From Angomonas deanei (lineage: Eukaryota; Euglenozoa; Kinetoplastea; Trypanosomatida; Trypanosomatidae), in NCBI GenBank assembly GCA_903995115.1, contig LR877158.1, forward strand, positions 310,001 through 374,000: a DNA stretch of 64,000 bases, in the 5' to 3' direction. Below, piece by piece: positions 42,718-52,365 of this stretch. Every line of letters begins with the position of its first letter. The first letter of the stretch is position 1. The notes below the pieces were generated by a model, which saw only the letters and a program-made list of their open reading frames with translations, had not been told where the DNA came from and ran no database searches. The position numbers and the translations under genes are program-made.

Positions 42718-43320
42718 ATGGCCACCCCAGCCGCGATGAACGTCTCCCCGAGCCCAGCGCCGGTGATCAAGGCCAAGTCGGCGATCGTTGTCCCCTACGA
42801 AGACATTGAGCGCGCCGCGCGGTGGGACGTGTTGTCCGACTTTGCCCGTCAGCGCCGCGCGTGGCACCTGAAGCGTGAGGTGCAGGACAAGGGCCTAGAC
42901 GTGAGTGTGATTAAGGTCGATTCATCTCAGCAAGAGAAGTTAGTCCGCCGCAGCACGACACGGCTGCTCAAAGAGTACGACAGCGCTAGTTGGAGTACCT
43001 TCTTTTATCAGACGGGTGTCTTTGGGCTCATGGGGGTCTCCCTCGTGGCGACGAGCGGTGCCCTTTATATTGGTATCACCCGCAATCGCATGTTCCTTCC
43101 CACCGTGCCGGTTGGGGCGGCCGTGACGTGGCGGCTGTGGACGATGCTCGAGGACACGTGGGCCTACCAGCGGTACGTGGACAATGCAGCCAAGATACGC
43201 AATGAGCGGAGAGCTAACCCGATGCAGTCCGTGGTGAAGCGCCGCGTGGCCACGAAGGAACCAACCTTTGAGGAGTTGGAGGAGAAGGAGACACACGGCA
43301 CGGCCTTGACGTTTAGTTAA
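42718..43320 (+). CDS. Small membrane protein of unknown role, probably mitochondrial
   Basis: A 200-residue protein from ATG 42718. One or two hydrophobic helices lie at residues about 100-145 (GVFGLMGVSLVATSGALYIG, then FLPTVPVGAAVTWRLW). The flanks are rich in Arg and Lys (RQRRAWHLKREVQ, RRVATKE). There is no N-terminal signal peptide. This layout is common among subunits of kinetoplastid mitochondrial inner-membrane complexes, but nothing specific was recognised. The frame is intact; the codon use is GC-rich like its neighbours. It precedes the ribosomal protein genes eL18 and eS12. Confidence 0.75.
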   Translation: MATPAAMNVSPSPAPVIKAKSAIVVPYEDIERAARWDVLSDFARQRRAWHLKREVQDKGLDVSVIKVDSSQQEKLVRRSTTRLLKEYDSASWSTFFYQTGVFGLMGVSLVATSGALYIGITRNRMFLPTVPVGAAVTWRLWTMLEDTWAYQRYVDNAAKIRNERRANPMQSVVKRRVATKEPTFEELEEKETHGTALTFS

Positions 43321-43457
43321 GAGATAAAACGTGTTCTAGAGTACTCACAAACCGTTCACATTAACAACAACAACAACAAAAAAAAAATAGTATTTCACAG
43401 GTAAAATGTACGATCCGCACCAAAAACAGAAGTTAACAACTCTATTGTAATCCATTT

Positions 43458-43516
43458 TGTTTCTTTTACTCTTTTATCCATTCCTCTCTCTCTTTTTTGC
43501 ATTAAAGTGTTTCTAG
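43458..43516 (+). promoter_or_regulatory. Predicted trans-splice acceptor of the eL18 gene
   Basis: TTTCTTTTACTCTTTTATCC followed by ATTCCTCTCTCTCTTTTTT is a long pyrimidine tract; AG dinucleotides follow at 43506-43507 and 43515-43516, 10-20 bases before the ATG at 43526. Strong tracts of this kind are typical of highly expressed kinetoplastid genes. Confidence 0.6.
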
Positions 43517-43525
43517 TGTTTCCCA

Positions 43526-44122
43526 ATGGGTGTTGATCTTACTGGAGTCTCCAAGCTAAAGCGCGTGGTCCGCCACCACACCTACAGCTCGAACCCGTAC
43601 ATCAAGCTTCTCATCAAGCTGTACAAGTTCCTCGCCAAGCGCACCAACGGCAAGTTCAACAAGCTCGTGTACCAGCGCCTCCTCAAGAGCCGCAGCAACC
43701 GCGCGCCCATCTCCCTGAGCCGTATCGCCGTCGTCATGAAGCGCCGTTCTCACTTCACCGAGAAGAGCAAGCAGGCCCCCATCGCTGTGGTGGTCGGTGA
43801 CGTCCTCGATGATGTCCGCATGGCCCGCATCCCCGCCCTCCGCGTGTGCGCCCTCCGCTTCTCCAAGACCGCCCGCCAGAGCATCACTGCTGCTGGTGGC
43901 GAGTGCTTGACCTTTGACCAGCTCGCCCTTGTCGCCCCCAGCGGTAAGAACACCGTTCTTCTCCGTGGACGCAAGGCTGGCCGCGAGTCCGTGAAGCACT
44001 TCGGCGCTGCTGGTGTCCCCGGCGGACACGCCAAGCCTTACGCCTCCAACCGAGGCAGCGAGGTCAGCCGCGGTCGCCGCCCGGGCCGCTCTTACAAGAG
44101 CAAGTCCTTCAAGCACGTGTAA
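43526..44122 (+). CDS. RPL18: 60S ribosomal protein eL18
   Basis: A 198-residue protein of the usual length. It opens MGVDLTGVSKLKRVVRHHTY as in trypanosomatid L18 and contains NPYIKLLIKLYKFLAKRTN, RAPISLSRI, VVGDVLDDVRMARIPALRVC, GGECLTFDQLAL and the Arg/Lys-rich end with SYKSKSFKHV. It is a structural component of the large ribosomal subunit. Almost every codon ends in C or G, the strongest bias in the window, as expected for a highly expressed gene. The near identity with trypanosomatid L18 is the best single clue to the organism group. Confidence 0.98.
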   Translation: MGVDLTGVSKLKRVVRHHTYSSNPYIKLLIKLYKFLAKRTNGKFNKLVYQRLLKSRSNRAPISLSRIAVVMKRRSHFTEKSKQAPIAVVVGDVLDDVRMARIPALRVCALRFSKTARQSITAAGGECLTFDQLALVAPSGKNTVLLRGRKAGRESVKHFGAAGVPGGHAKPYASNRGSEVSRGRRPGRSYKSKSFKHV

Positions 44123-44483
44123 AGCAACCAATGAGAAGGCAACGGGGCGTCGTGAACACACAAACAAAAAGAGAAATCACACATCACGTGATCGAATCGG
44201 TTTTCTTTCTGATTTGGCGTTGCGTCTGTTTTCTTCGTTTGTGTGTTTCACCGTTCCCTTTTCCTTTTATAACACTTTGAAACCACCTTTTTGATTTTTT
44301 ATTTCTCAATGACTTTAAACAAAAAATACACACACATAAAAAAAAAAAAAAAAAGAATACTTGACAAATCTTTTTATGATCTGTTTATACGAATTCATGC
44401 ACCAAAACAACACCCTACTTTCCCTCCCTCTTTCTTTCAAAACTAGATTTTCCGCTTTACCGCTACTACCACTATCATCTACA
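44123..44483. other. Spacer between eL18 and eS12
   Basis: The spacer holds an A run of 18 bases ending near 44354 and then CTACTTTCCCTCCCTCTTTC followed by TTTCAAAACTAG (44411-44446) and a second C/T-rich stretch up to ATG 44484. These are likely the acceptor signals of eS12. No snoRNA was recognised, although snoRNAs can hide in such spacers. Confidence 0.5.
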
Positions 44484-44906
44484 ATGGCTGAGGAGACCCC
44501 CGTTGAAGTCCCTGTAGAGGAGACCCCCATCATCGATGAAACCCCCGAGACCCTCGAGGATGCCATCCGTATTGTCATCCGCAAGTCCTACGAGTCCAAC
44601 GGCCTCGTCCGCGGTCTCTCCGAGGTGACCCGCGCCCTCGACAAGCGCAACGTGCACCTCGCCGTGCTCGCCGACGACTGCGACGATGAGGAGTACAAGA
44701 AGCTCGTCACCGCGCTTGCCAAGCAGGGCAACATTGATCTTATCAATGTGGAGTCCCGCGAGAAGCTCGCCGAGTGGGCCGGTCTTTCCCGTGTGAAGCC
44801 CGCCTCTGGCGAGACCAAGATCGTCAAGTGCTCTTGCATTGCCATCCGCGAGTTCGGCGAGCGCTCCCGCGCCCTCGACTACCTCATGGCTCAGCTCGGC
44901 CAGTAA
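44484..44906 (+). CDS. RPS12: 40S ribosomal protein eS12
   Basis: A 140-residue protein. Start ATG 44484 (MAEETPVEVPVEETP) was chosen over an in-frame ATG at 44361, because a pyrimidine tract and TAG lie between. The eS12 core follows: EDAIRIVIRKSYESNGLVRG, LSEVTRALDKRNVHLAVLAD, DCDDEEYKKLVTALAKQ, and a C-terminal KCSCIAIREFGERS. It belongs to the L7Ae/L30e fold and sits in the small-subunit beak. The N-terminal 28 acidic residues are typical of kinetoplastid S12. Codon bias is as strong as in eL18 just upstream. Clear call. Confidence 0.97.
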   Translation: MAEETPVEVPVEETPIIDETPETLEDAIRIVIRKSYESNGLVRGLSEVTRALDKRNVHLAVLADDCDDEEYKKLVTALAKQGNIDLINVESREKLAEWAGLSRVKPASGETKIVKCSCIAIREFGERSRALDYLMAQLGQ

Positions 44907-45859
44907 GTAAGACTTCCACCGAATGGGGGCTAAGAAAAATAACCGGACTGGTTTTCAGTCAATGTTTTCCTTTCTTTGATGATGAGGCATTTTTCGTTTT
45001 TTTGTTTTTCTCGTTAAAAAAAAAAAAAAAGACAGAAAATGTGTTCTCTTTTATGATAAAAAGGTAAATAAGGTTTTAGCCTAAGTACTCTGTTTATTAG
45101 AGTAGGGAAATCTAATTTATTTTTAATTTTCACTAAAAAAAAAAAGTTATGTGTCAAGTTGTTCGACTTTTGTTTTTTTCGAATTTTGTGTTTGGGTTTC
45201 TTTCTTCCGGTGCGTTTTATATGTTTCCTTCTCTCTATTTTTTTTTTTCTTAAAGGAAAATTGGAAAAAAAAAAAGCACGTTAGCAGTGAAAAGTTTTCA
45301 AACCGTTCACTTCTAATTGTAGTTTGCGTTTTTTTTTTCTCGTTATTATATCTTTTTTTTTGTTTTTTTCTATTATTATTTTCAAGTTTTTTGTTGTTGT
45401 TTAGTTTTTTTTTTTCCGAATATAATATATTTTTGAGATTAGTGTTTTTTTATCGAAACAAGATCCTATCCTACACAAAAGGTAATTCGTTAAGGTAAAA
45501 TATATAAACACTTTTTTTTGGCACCGTAGAAGCATCGTCGAAAAGAAAAAAGAAGTTAGGTTAGAGTAGAGAATAAAACATTATTATAACACATAGCAAG
45601 AAGAGTAGAAAGACTCACATAGCAGACAAGAAAAAAAAAAAAAATCAGTTATAAGAGAAGTCATAGTATAATATTATCAAAAAACCACTTTTTCCTTTTT
45701 TTTTTTTATATACCTTATTCCTATATTGTTTCCATTAAAACAGAAACAATACACACTTGTACACTTCGCTCAAAAAAAAAAAAAAAAAGTCAAAAAAACA
45801 AACAAACAAACTTCCGCTTGTTTGTGATTTCTATACTTGGTACATTATACGGTTAGCAA
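44907..45859. other. Long AT-rich gap after the ribosomal protein genes
   Basis: At 953 bases this is the longest gene-free stretch here. It is dominated by poly-T and poly-A runs (for example 45016-45030, 45239-45250, 45265-45275, 45328-45338, 45638-45654, 45772-45788). No open frame with normal codon use, tRNA box or repeat unit was recognised. It may hold a long 3' UTR of eS12 or a long leader for the WD40 gene, or an internal array boundary. Confidence 0.5.
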
Positions 45860-48800
45860 ATGAACTCTTCTCTGGATATCCCAAAATTACAGCTCAACAC
45901 CTGCGAGACAGGCGGCGGCTGGGGACTGGGGGATCAGTACGCGAGGCTGCCCCCCGCGGACGAGCAGACAAAGAGCAACGTGTGTGTCTACAAGGTTGCC
46001 AAGGACGCCTCGAGGGAGCCCCCCAGCAGCGAGGAGGAAGACGATAGCGCTAGCAGTGGTAGTAGTAGTGGTAGTAGCCAACGCACCTTCCGTGAGGTCC
46101 CACAGAGAGGGGACGATGACTACATCAGTGAGGACGAGGATAGGGCTGGGGTGCCGGAGACGGATTACTTTATGATCCCAGAGGACGATGACAACACCTT
46201 CGTCGACCACGGTAGCACGTCCAACCATGAGGCGCCCTTGCTGGAGCACAAACCCTCCAGCAGTCCAGCGTACGAGGGCCCCAAGGCGGAGTCTCTGACG
46301 GGTGTCCGTCAGCGGTGGCAGCCGCCGCGCCTTGTCAGCCGACTCTCCATGAATCAAAACATTCGAGACATGCAAGTGTCTCCGGACGGCACCACACTGT
46401 GGGCCGCGATCGGCGACGACCCTCTGGCCGCCTTTGAGCTCGACGGCACCGATCTGCATGCCACCCGGGCACTGGACAGCGTAACACAGGTGTACTGCAT
46501 GGCGGTGGTGAAGCTCCCTCGGACGAAGCAGACCACCTTCAAGTCGACCGCCCTGGAGAAGGCACGACGGGCAAAGAAGAAGACCAACCACCAAAACAAT
46601 AGCGCCAAGTCCCCTGTCGTTGGAGACAAGAAGGACGACGACGATGAGAATGAGTACACCCTGTGGTGCGGCCTCAACAAGGGCAACATTAGTATTATTG
46701 ACCTCCAGAGCGGGGCCGAGGATGGCTTCATACGAGGGGCACACTCGCAGACGTTAAATAAAATTTGGTACTTGGAGAACGGGACGGTCTGGACCGCCGG
46801 CCGTGATAAGGCGGTGCGGGTGTGGGACCCTCAGACCCGACGAAAGGTGAAGAACCGTAACATTGCCGCCATTCTGTCGGACATGTGCTACGTACGCAGC
46901 TTGAACCTGGTTTGGGCGGTCTCCGATGACAACATTATTCGTGTCTTCGAGGCCGGCGGCGACAATGTGCGGGTGTCGAAGCAGTCCCACGACAAGGCAG
47001 AGAATGCCATCAAGATGAAAAGTGAAATCAGCTTGGTGCAGTACGACGAGGGATCCAACTTGGTGTGGGTGGGTATGGCGAAGGTGACCGCCGTCATGAA
47101 CCCCACCACCTACGAGGCGCTGACGAACCTGCCGCTCACCCTCACCTCGCTCACGTTTCACAAGAAGACCGCCATCATTACCGGACACGGCACGATGCTA
47201 GGGGTGGAGGGGACGAGCAGTCGTATTGCCCTGCTGGACGTCACCAACCCCCTCGAGCCGTCCCTTCTTTATATCGGAGGTACCATGCTAGAGTCGATCA
47301 ACCCCATTGGCGTTCGTCTCTTCACCTCCGTGCCACTTGCGGTGGTCGCCCACGACGAAGGGCGGCTAAAGCACAAGAAGTTGTCCGTCTTCACCTATGA
47401 AGAGGTAGAGCCCTTTGGCAGGACGGCGTTCATGCCGCTCGACTCCCCGTCCCGCTCCACACGGAAGCGCAGTGGGGAGAGTCGTCACAGTAAACCGAGC
47501 AACAATGGCGGCAGTATCTCCCCCAAGGCACGCGGTCCCACCGTCACCACCGAGGCGATTGCCGACTCCGGCATGCCCTCCCCGTCCTCCGTCGCGCTCT
47601 CTGCTATCCGACTGGACCAACAGCGCCCCACGACCGGTCTCCTCCACATGAACAACCCTGAGCTGCTCTCCTCCATCACCCAGCTGGACCGGCGCACGGA
47701 TGAGCTCACCAGCGTCCTCACCAACCTCCGGCGATCGGAGCTACCCATGGCGGACTTCACCAAGATACACAACTCCCTCACGCAGTGGCTGCTCTCCTCC
47801 CCGGACAACCTCCTTCCCCTCGACCCCAGCGAACAAGAAGCCATCGAGCGCGACTTGCAGACACCGGAGGGGAAGGCGGTGGGGGTCGCGATTGCGCGAC
47901 TGCGAAAGACGGCCACCTCCTCCTCCCTGCCCTTCAAGGAGCACGTCTCCCGCTCGCCGCCGCAGTCCATGATGGCGACGCGCCCACCGGTCGACGGCAG
48001 TCAGTACAATGAACGGCGGGAGACGTCGGCAGGGGTGAGCGACTTCTTTACACCAGACTCGATGCAGAACCACAACATGACGTACAGCGAGCTGAACTGC
48101 ATGTCGGAAACCATCCTCGGTGGCGGCGTGAACTCCGCCGGTAGTGGCCTCACCAACGTGGACACCACGCTGCAGTGGGTGTCACAGGTGTCGCAGAACA
48201 TGCAGACGGAGCGACAGAGCTTTCAGCGGCAGCTGCAGGGATTACAGAAACACAATAAACGTTATGTGGAGCGTAACGTCGCCTTCTCGAATGGTCTTTC
48301 GGGAATGGATAAGGCATTGCGTGTACACGCACAGCGGTTACTAGGGGAAGTCTCCCACTACCTCTCCACCCTCTCCGGCGGGGAGCAGTCCGCCTTGGAA
48401 AGTGCCACCGCCGCCACACGACATCATCTGGCGCAGCTGCAGGAGTCCCTGCAGAGGGCAGTCCCCATCACCCCCTCTAGCAACCCGCGCGCCATCGCGG
48501 AGGCTTTCGATCAGATGGACTCGATCCTCTCCAACATGATGGCCACCCAGCAGTCCATCTCCGCGCTGTCGGCCAGGTCGTTCACGACGATCCGACGCGA
48601 CTCCGTTCTCTCCGAGCGGAGTACCTTGTCCGAGTTCCGCTCCCTTCCGACGCAGAACACCGTGCTGTACCGCGAGACCCAACCTGGGCCGGATATTAAC
48701 GGCGGTAACCTCCGCAGCGGCGACACCAGCCTAGGGGCGACAGTGAACGCGATGAAGAGCCCACCGCCGTCTGGCTACTTGGGGGATGAGACCGGTCCCA

Positions 48801-50674
48801 CCGGACTACTCTCAGAGGACCGCCTCGCCTCCATCGCCTCCCCGGATCAGGCCGAGATTGGACAGCTGCCCACGGTGTCGGCGTCACGGCTGGTGGAGAT
48901 GGTGACCGACGAGGTATCGCAAAGTGAGCGCCACGTTCTCGACCTCAAGGCGGCATGGAACCACATTGAGGGCATGCGCAAGGTCAGTTATCTCCCTTAC
49001 CGCGAGCAACAGAAACCGGACTTGCGGAAAGATTTTATGCAGTTCGTGGTGCTGTGGGACCTGATGCAGGCGCATGAGCTCATCGACTTTGCGAGGGAGG
49101 AGTGCAACTTCTGCATGATGGAGGTGGTGCTCAAGGCCAACGACAATGGCTGCTTTGGCGGACAGTTTCCTTTCGCCGCCGTGTACAAGTCGGCAGCCGA
49201 GAAGGGAAGAGTACAGGAGGAAGTGAATAAAGAGGCGACCCGTGTTGTGAACCTTTCCATCGACCTGGAGGTCAGCGTGAAGCGCATCCGTCGTACCTTT
49301 GAGCGGCAACAGTCCGCCATCTCCGCGGACCTAAAGACTAACCCGGCCGTCAAGGGTTTTGTCGCCATGAACCCGTCACCCAGTGTGAATGAGCGCCTCA
49401 TGCAGGGCGTGTTGTACTGGTGTCACGTCTGTCTTCACCTCCTCTGCGAGTGTTTCGAGTGCGTCGAGGAGCTTATCTGCCCCCGCGAGGAGTCCTCTGC
49501 CTACATCAACAAGGACAACTTTCTTCTCATTCAGAACCGCCTCGCCGACTGGGGGAATATTGTGGAGGAGATTGAGCGACTGGTGTCACAGTGCCGCGCC
49601 GGACTGCAGTACATCCACCATGCCGCCTCGCAGACCCGCCAGCGTGCCAACAGCACCAAACCAGAGGACCAGAATGCGGCCGATGAGGATGGTGAGGAGG
49701 AGGAGGAGGCGCAGGAGAGCGAGTCCTACTCCTTCTTCCGCTTCGAAGGCAACGGACTGAGACCGATTGTCTTCTCCATTTACGCTCAGTACATTGTCGC
49801 CACGAAGAGTTTCCCCAAGATCCTCGACACCCCCAAGAATCGTTCCTCCTCCCCCCGTGTGAGCACGGTGGGGGCAGGGCTCGATGGGGGCGAGGGGCAC
49901 TACAGCACCCTGGCGGACAGCGAGGCCCTGCTGGCGGAGGTCATCGCGGAGATGGACACCGTCCTCAAGAAGTGCTCCGTCCTCGACACCTACTGCGGTA
50001 TCCTGCAGCGACACGTGGAGACGATACTGGGGTCCCAGCGCCGCGGTATCTCGGAGGAAGACGGCAAGGGCGAGGACGTGTTCGTGTCGGTCTCACAGGA
50101 CAATGACACGAACAATAATAGCAACACCAGCGCGCCACCAGAGGGGACGACAAACAACGGCTCGCTCACGGGTAGCAAGGAAGGAGGGACCGAGCTGACT
50201 AGCAGTATGCCAAACACGGCCAACCACAGCAGTAACGGCGGTGCGATCAGCGAGGCGGAGGCACGGAAAATGCTCGAGTTGTTTGCCAACGAACCCAATG
50301 ACACCAGACGGGCCAGCATTAGCGATAGTAACATGCGTATACAGTACGGGGAGGAGTCCTACCTCCACCCACATCAGCTGCTGAACGCCGCCCTGAAAGA
50401 GTCGTGTAAGATGACACAGGCGGACCCTCCGCCCGCCAGCGAGGAGGGGGACGGGCGTAGTGCTAGCAACGGCGCCAGCTTCCTCGGAGGCAGCTTGAAC
50501 CGAAAGGGCAGTGCGGTGGATTTGATGTCACCGTTGAAAATTAAAAGCGCTTCGCCAATGACGCATACGAGCACCACCAGCTCTAGCCCGACGGCGACGG
50601 AGCGGAGCGGCAGCAACGCCACTAAGAAAACACCCCAGCTGGGACTGCTGAATACCAGACGAAGCTTCAGTTAA
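45860..50674 (+). CDS. Giant WD40-repeat protein with long helical C-terminus
   Basis: A 1,604-residue protein with an intact frame. The N-terminus is acidic and Ser-rich (residues 45-130). WD40-like blades lie at about residues 155-510, for example NIRDMQVSPDGTTLWAAIGD, TLWCGLNKGNISIIDLQSG, KIWYLENGTVWTAGRDKAVR with VWDPQTRR, and CYVRSLNLVWAVSDDNIIRV. After a disordered linker, residues about 610-1,330 are mainly helical with segments such as DLMQAHELIDFAREECNFCM; the last 270 are low-complexity (Ser/Thr/Asn/Gly). Kinetoplastid inositol-phosphate 5-phosphatases have such WD40 N-termini, but I could find no catalytic phosphatase motif here. It may be a scaffold. The gene follows the long AT-rich gap. 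Confidence 0.75.
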   Translation: MNSSLDIPKLQLNTCETGGGWGLGDQYARLPPADEQTKSNVCVYKVAKDASREPPSSEEEDDSASSGSSSGSSQRTFREVPQRGDDDYISEDEDRAGVPETDYFMIPEDDDNTFVDHGSTSNHEAPLLEHKPSSSPAYEGPKAESLTGVRQRWQPPRLVSRLSMNQNIRDMQVSPDGTTLWAAIGDDPLAAFELDGTDLHATRALDSVTQVYCMAVVKLPRTKQTTFKSTALEKARRAKKKTNHQNNSAKSPVVGDKKDDDDENEYTLWCGLNKGNISIIDLQSGAEDGFIRGAHSQTLNKIWYLENGTVWTAGRDKAVRVWDPQTRRKVKNRNIAAILSDMCYVRSLNLVWAVSDDNIIRVFEAGGDNVRVSKQSHDKAENAIKMKSEISLVQYDEGSNLVWVGMAKVTAVMNPTTYEALTNLPLTLTSLTFHKKTAIITGHGTMLGVEGTSSRIALLDVTNPLEPSLLYIGGTMLESINPIGVRLFTSVPLAVVAHDEGRLKHKKLSVFTYEEVEPFGRTAFMPLDSPSRSTRKRSGESRHSKPSNNGGSISPKARGPTVTTEAIADSGMPSPSSVALSAIRLDQQRPTTGLLHMNNPELLSSITQLDRRTDELTSVLTNLRRSELPMADFTKIHNSLTQWLLSSPDNLLPLDPSEQEAIERDLQTPEGKAVGVAIARLRKTATSSSLPFKEHVSRSPPQSMMATRPPVDGSQYNERRETSAGVSDFFTPDSMQNHNMTYSELNCMSETILGGGVNSAGSGLTNVDTTLQWVSQVSQNMQTERQSFQRQLQGLQKHNKRYVERNVAFSNGLSGMDKALRVHAQRLLGEVSHYLSTLSGGEQSALESATAATRHHLAQLQESLQRAVPITPSSNPRAIAEAFDQMDSILSNMMATQQSISALSARSFTTIRRDSVLSERSTLSEFRSLPTQNTVLYRETQPGPDINGGNLRSGDTSLGATVNAMKSPPPSGYLGDETGPTGLLSEDRLASIASPDQAEIGQLPTVSASRLVEMVTDEVSQSERHVLDLKAAWNHIEGMRKVSYLPYREQQKPDLRKDFMQFVVLWDLMQAHELIDFAREECNFCMMEVVLKANDNGCFGGQFPFAAVYKSAAEKGRVQEEVNKEATRVVNLSIDLEVSVKRIRRTFERQQSAISADLKTNPAVKGFVAMNPSPSVNERLMQGVLYWCHVCLHLLCECFECVEELICPREESSAYINKDNFLLIQNRLADWGNIVEEIERLVSQCRAGLQYIHHAASQTRQRANSTKPEDQNAADEDGEEEEEAQESESYSFFRFEGNGLRPIVFSIYAQYIVATKSFPKILDTPKNRSSSPRVSTVGAGLDGGEGHYSTLADSEALLAEVIAEMDTVLKKCSVLDTYCGILQRHVETILGSQRRGISEEDGKGEDVFVSVSQDNDTNNNSNTSAPPEGTTNNGSLTGSKEGGTELTSSMPNTANHSSNGGAISEAEARKMLELFANEPNDTRRASISDSNMRIQYGEESYLHPHQLLNAALKESCKMTQADPPPASEEGDGRSASNGASFLGGSLNRKGSAVDLMSPLKIKSASPMTHTSTTSSSPTATERSGSNATKKTPQLGLLNTRRSFS

Positions 50675-51334
50675 TAATAATAATGTATAGTGACAGTGCA
50701 TTCCCATTTTTAATGTGTATTTTCGACTATGTCGTGCAAACCAATATGATCTTATTTTCATTTTAACGCAGCTCGTTTTTTTTTTTTTTCGGACAAGGGA
50801 GAAAAAAAAGGCCCCTCAGGTATATGAAATATTCTGCTGAACGTCAGAGGATATCTCGCAAAAAAAAAAAAAAAAAGGAAAACAAAAGCATCCAGCATTA
50901 CATTCGTAAAGAGGAAAAGTCTACATTGTTCTCTACTATCATTTTGTGTATGTATTTCCTTCCAAAACCAAACAACAACAACAACAAAAATAAAAAATTA
51001 GTGTTAAAAAAAAAAATAAAAATAAATGACTATGTATACTTACTTTGCGCATTCTCATTTTTCCCTTTTTTATTTCATTCTGTTTCAATTCCATTTTGTA
51101 TAAAATATCGATATACATATATCCTTTTTACCGTTAGTAAATGTTCATTTTTTTTTTTTTGCTCTTTTTTAATTTGTGGTTCAATTATTGGTTTTTTTCG
51201 GTTTCTCCCGTGCCAGGACAACGTATCGATCTCTTTCTTCTCTTGTTTAAAAAAAAAAAGCAGAAAAAAAAAAAAAAACAAAACAGGGGTTCTCCTACAT
51301 CGAAAAATAATAAAGAAAATAAAATAGTCCACCA
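50675..51334. other. Long AT-rich intergenic spacer
   Basis: This 660-base spacer has T runs at 50777-50789 and 51153-51164, A runs at 50861-50876, 51247-51259 and 51265-51279, and an AAC/AAT-rich patch at 50970-51000. TTTCTTCTCTTG (about 51234-51246) is the only mixed pyrimidine run near the next gene. No open frame of normal composition and no RNA gene were seen. Confidence 0.5.
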
Positions 51335-52207
51335 ATGGACTCCATCTTGTTCAAGGAGTTCAAGGACGAGGATTACCCTTTCCTGAAGGAGGAGACTGGG
51401 GTCTCCAAGGTGCTGGGTGCCACTTTGCTGGAGCTCTACGCCCTGCAAGGGATGCGGGCTGCGGTGTTCGCCGGGTATGCCGGCAGCGTGGTGTATTACT
51501 TTGTGCGAGTGCGGTGGCGCCTGCCCTTCGCGGAGCGCGCGGCTCACCCTTTGCATCATCATCTAATCCCCAGTGCTGCCTACAGCTCTGTGGCGGGTGG
51601 GGTGGGCGGCGGTCTGTACGGGTACTACTACGAGCAGTCCCACTTCTTCGTCAACACCCCCGAGCAGCAGCGCAAGAGACAGCAGACGTTAGAGCGACAG
51701 GAGGCGACGGCCCGGCGGGAACAGCTACAGTACCGCTCCGCCGTTCTCGATCACACGCGGCGACGGGTGGAGGCGGCAGAAATGGGCGCCATGGACCGAC
51801 TGTGGTGGCGGTTCGTCTCTCCGGCTCGCTACGAGCGCAGCGTGGAGGAGCGAGTGACGGCCTTGCTGGGGTCGGAGGCGGTGGCGAAGGGAAAGGACTG
51901 GCAGCGGTTTGTGCCCCCGTACAGCCTGCTGTGGGTACGACTGCACTCCTCATCCCGTGATGCCTCCCCGTCCAAAGAGCGGGACGACCTCCTCGTCTCC
52001 CGTGTGCTGAGTCGGTACCACGACAAGGAGGAGCACCGGTGGACGAGGACGGGTAGTCGTCTAGGACTGTACGGTGGCCTGGCAGGTCTGCTGTTGTGGA
52101 ACTCGGGGGGCATGCTCTTCCGTCTGGCGCTGGGGGTTGGCAACGGAGTCGCGATTGGGGCCGTGGTGTCCTCCCTCCGACTGGAGGAAACGTTCAAGTA
52201 TGTGTGA
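51335..52207 (+). CDS. Membrane protein with glycine-rich helices, unknown role
   Basis: A 290-residue protein. Hydrophobic segments lie at residues about 38-56 (AAVFAGYAGSVVYYFVRV), 83-100 (YSSVAGGVGGGLYGYYYE) and 243-282 (LGLYGGLAGLLLWNSGGMLF, then ALGVGNGVAIGAVVSSLRL). Glycine-zipper-like spacing in these segments recalls inner mitochondrial membrane or Tim17-like proteins. A charged helical middle (EQQRKRQQTLERQEATARRE) separates them. There is no cleavable presequence. The next gene is also a mitochondrial membrane protein (MCU family). No family was recognised. Confidence 0.7.
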   Translation: MDSILFKEFKDEDYPFLKEETGVSKVLGATLLELYALQGMRAAVFAGYAGSVVYYFVRVRWRLPFAERAAHPLHHHLIPSAAYSSVAGGVGGGLYGYYYEQSHFFVNTPEQQRKRQQTLERQEATARREQLQYRSAVLDHTRRRVEAAEMGAMDRLWWRFVSPARYERSVEERVTALLGSEAVAKGKDWQRFVPPYSLLWVRLHSSSRDASPSKERDDLLVSRVLSRYHDKEEHRWTRTGSRLGLYGGLAGLLLWNSGGMLFRLALGVGNGVAIGAVVSSLRLEETFKYV

Positions 52208-52365
52208 GGGTGTGTGTTGTCGTATTCACAGGATTCACTTTTTTTTTTTTTTTTACAGTTGTGGCGTGCGATTTGCCGAATGAATGTTTCTTTTTTTGTA
52301 GGTCACTATTATCGATTTTCCTCTCTTTTTTTTTTTTTTTTAAGTCATTAACGGATAAAAAATAA

